Positions 63,620 through 64,000 of a DNA stretch of 64,000 nucleotides are shown in pieces; the first letter of the stretch is position 1, and each line of letters starts with the position of its first letter. Source of the DNA: Clostridium ljungdahlii DSM 13528. Lineage in GTDB: Bacteria; Bacillota; Clostridia; Clostridiales; Clostridiaceae. The position numbers were made by a program, and so were the translations under genes. Where the stretch lies: assembly GCF_000143685.1 (NCBI RefSeq), contig NC_014328.1:1426001-1490000 (forward strand). The letters are read 5' to 3'. Below the pieces are notes generated by a model. The model was not told where the DNA came from. It did no database searches and worked only from the letters and a program-made list of their open reading frames with translations.

Positions 63620-64000
63620 ATGAAGATAATTGTACTTATAAAAGAAGTTCCAGATATGGAAAAAGTAAGATTTGACAGTGAAAAAGGTGTTGTGGACAGG
63701 TCGTCTGCTGAAGCTGAAATCAACCCCTTTGATCTAAATGCCCTGCAGGAGGCAGTTAATTTAAAAAACAAATTTGGAGGAGAGATAACTGTTATTACTA
63801 TGGGGCTTCCAAGATCAGAAAAATCACTAAGAGATGCCTATGCTAGAGGTGCAGACAGGGGAATTCTTTTAACGGATAGAAAATTTGGTGGAGCTGATAC
63901 ATGGGCAACAGCCAATACCATTGCCGCTGAAATTAGAAAAATAAAAGATTATGATCTTATTATTTGCGGTGAGAAATCTGTTGATGGGGATACAGCTCAA
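63620..64000 (+). CDS. etfB: Electron transfer flavoprotein beta subunit, N-terminal part
   Basis: The first 127 codons run to the window edge with no stop. MKIIVLIKEVPDMEKVRFDSEKGVVDRSSAEAEINPFDLNALQEAVNLK is the EtfB N-terminus, and GGEITVITMGLPRSEKSLRDAYARGADRGILLTDRKFGGADTWATANTIAAEI carries the nucleotide-binding region. EtfAB passes electrons between ferredoxin or NADH and a dehydrogenase. ATG 63620 follows AGGAGG. The GntR/FadR-type site in front suggests a lactate dehydrogenase/Etf operon as in acetogens, but the later genes are outside the window. Confidence 0.92.
   Translation, partial: MKIIVLIKEVPDMEKVRFDSEKGVVDRSSAEAEINPFDLNALQEAVNLKNKFGGEITVITMGLPRSEKSLRDAYARGADRGILLTDRKFGGADTWATANTIAAEIRKIKDYDLIICGEKSVDGDTAQ

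Overview
The window is low-GC, AT-rich DNA from a spore-forming Firmicute, almost certainly a Clostridium (sensu stricto). Supporting signs are the rimO-pgsA-recA-rny-spoVS order, a sigma-H-type promoter on spoVS, AGGAGG-type ribosome binding sites with many TTG/GTG starts, near-exclusive AGA/AGG arginine codons in the resident genes, four chemoreceptors and an AmmeMemoRadiSam locus. I cannot fix the species from sequence alone.

Layout. 1-4.6 kb: housekeeping block (rimO 3' end, pgsA, LexA-controlled recA, rny, spoVS). 4.7-7.3 kb: a three-gene membrane cluster (UbiA-type prenyltransferase, GT-C-like protein, SMR-type flippase) that looks like a lipid-linked sugar pathway. 7.3-19.4 kb: metabolic genes (aminotransferase, ptsH, purB, gltX, gap, D,D-carboxypeptidase, Nudix, pncB, and thiE behind a TPP riboswitch). 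19.8-22.3 kb: CheY-like protein and a dCache chemoreceptor.

22.5-33.1 kb is the most unusual part. A BlaI repressor, a BlaR1-like M56 sensor protease and a membrane-anchored subtilase form one unit. A second, decayed copy (nonsense-mutated blaI, 66-bp blaR1 stub, intact subtilase) lies about 9 kb downstream in the same orientation. The same perfect palindrome (ATTACAATTGTAAT) lies at the promoter of the second repressor copy and inside codons 10-14 of both subtilase genes; the first repressor promoter has a one-base variant. Between the copies sit broken pdxS/pdxT relics and a probably transferred GH127 L-arabinofuranosidase / GPH transporter / AraC module with different codon use.

33-39.1 kb: ECF sigma factor with DUF4179 anti-sigma factor, a structured non-coding region, then an IclR-controlled KDPG aldolase / hexonate-type transporter / P-loop kinase operon. 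39.3-48.6 kb: def, AmmeMemoRadiSam pair, azlCD with divergent XRE-cupin regulator, XRE-TPR regulator, MIF-like and ArsC-like proteins, an AI-2E permease, and two copies of an attenuator-like repeat in front of small genes. 48.8-61.8 kb: three more chemoreceptors (one soluble with a CZB zinc domain), a two-component system divergent from a LanFEG-type ABC exporter, and a LytTR regulator. 61.9-64 kb: a sodium:solute symporter and the start of etfB, preceded by a GntR/FadR-type palindrome.

Many convergent gene pairs share strong bidirectional terminators; these are listed individually. No tRNA, rRNA, CRISPR array or intact insertion sequence was seen.
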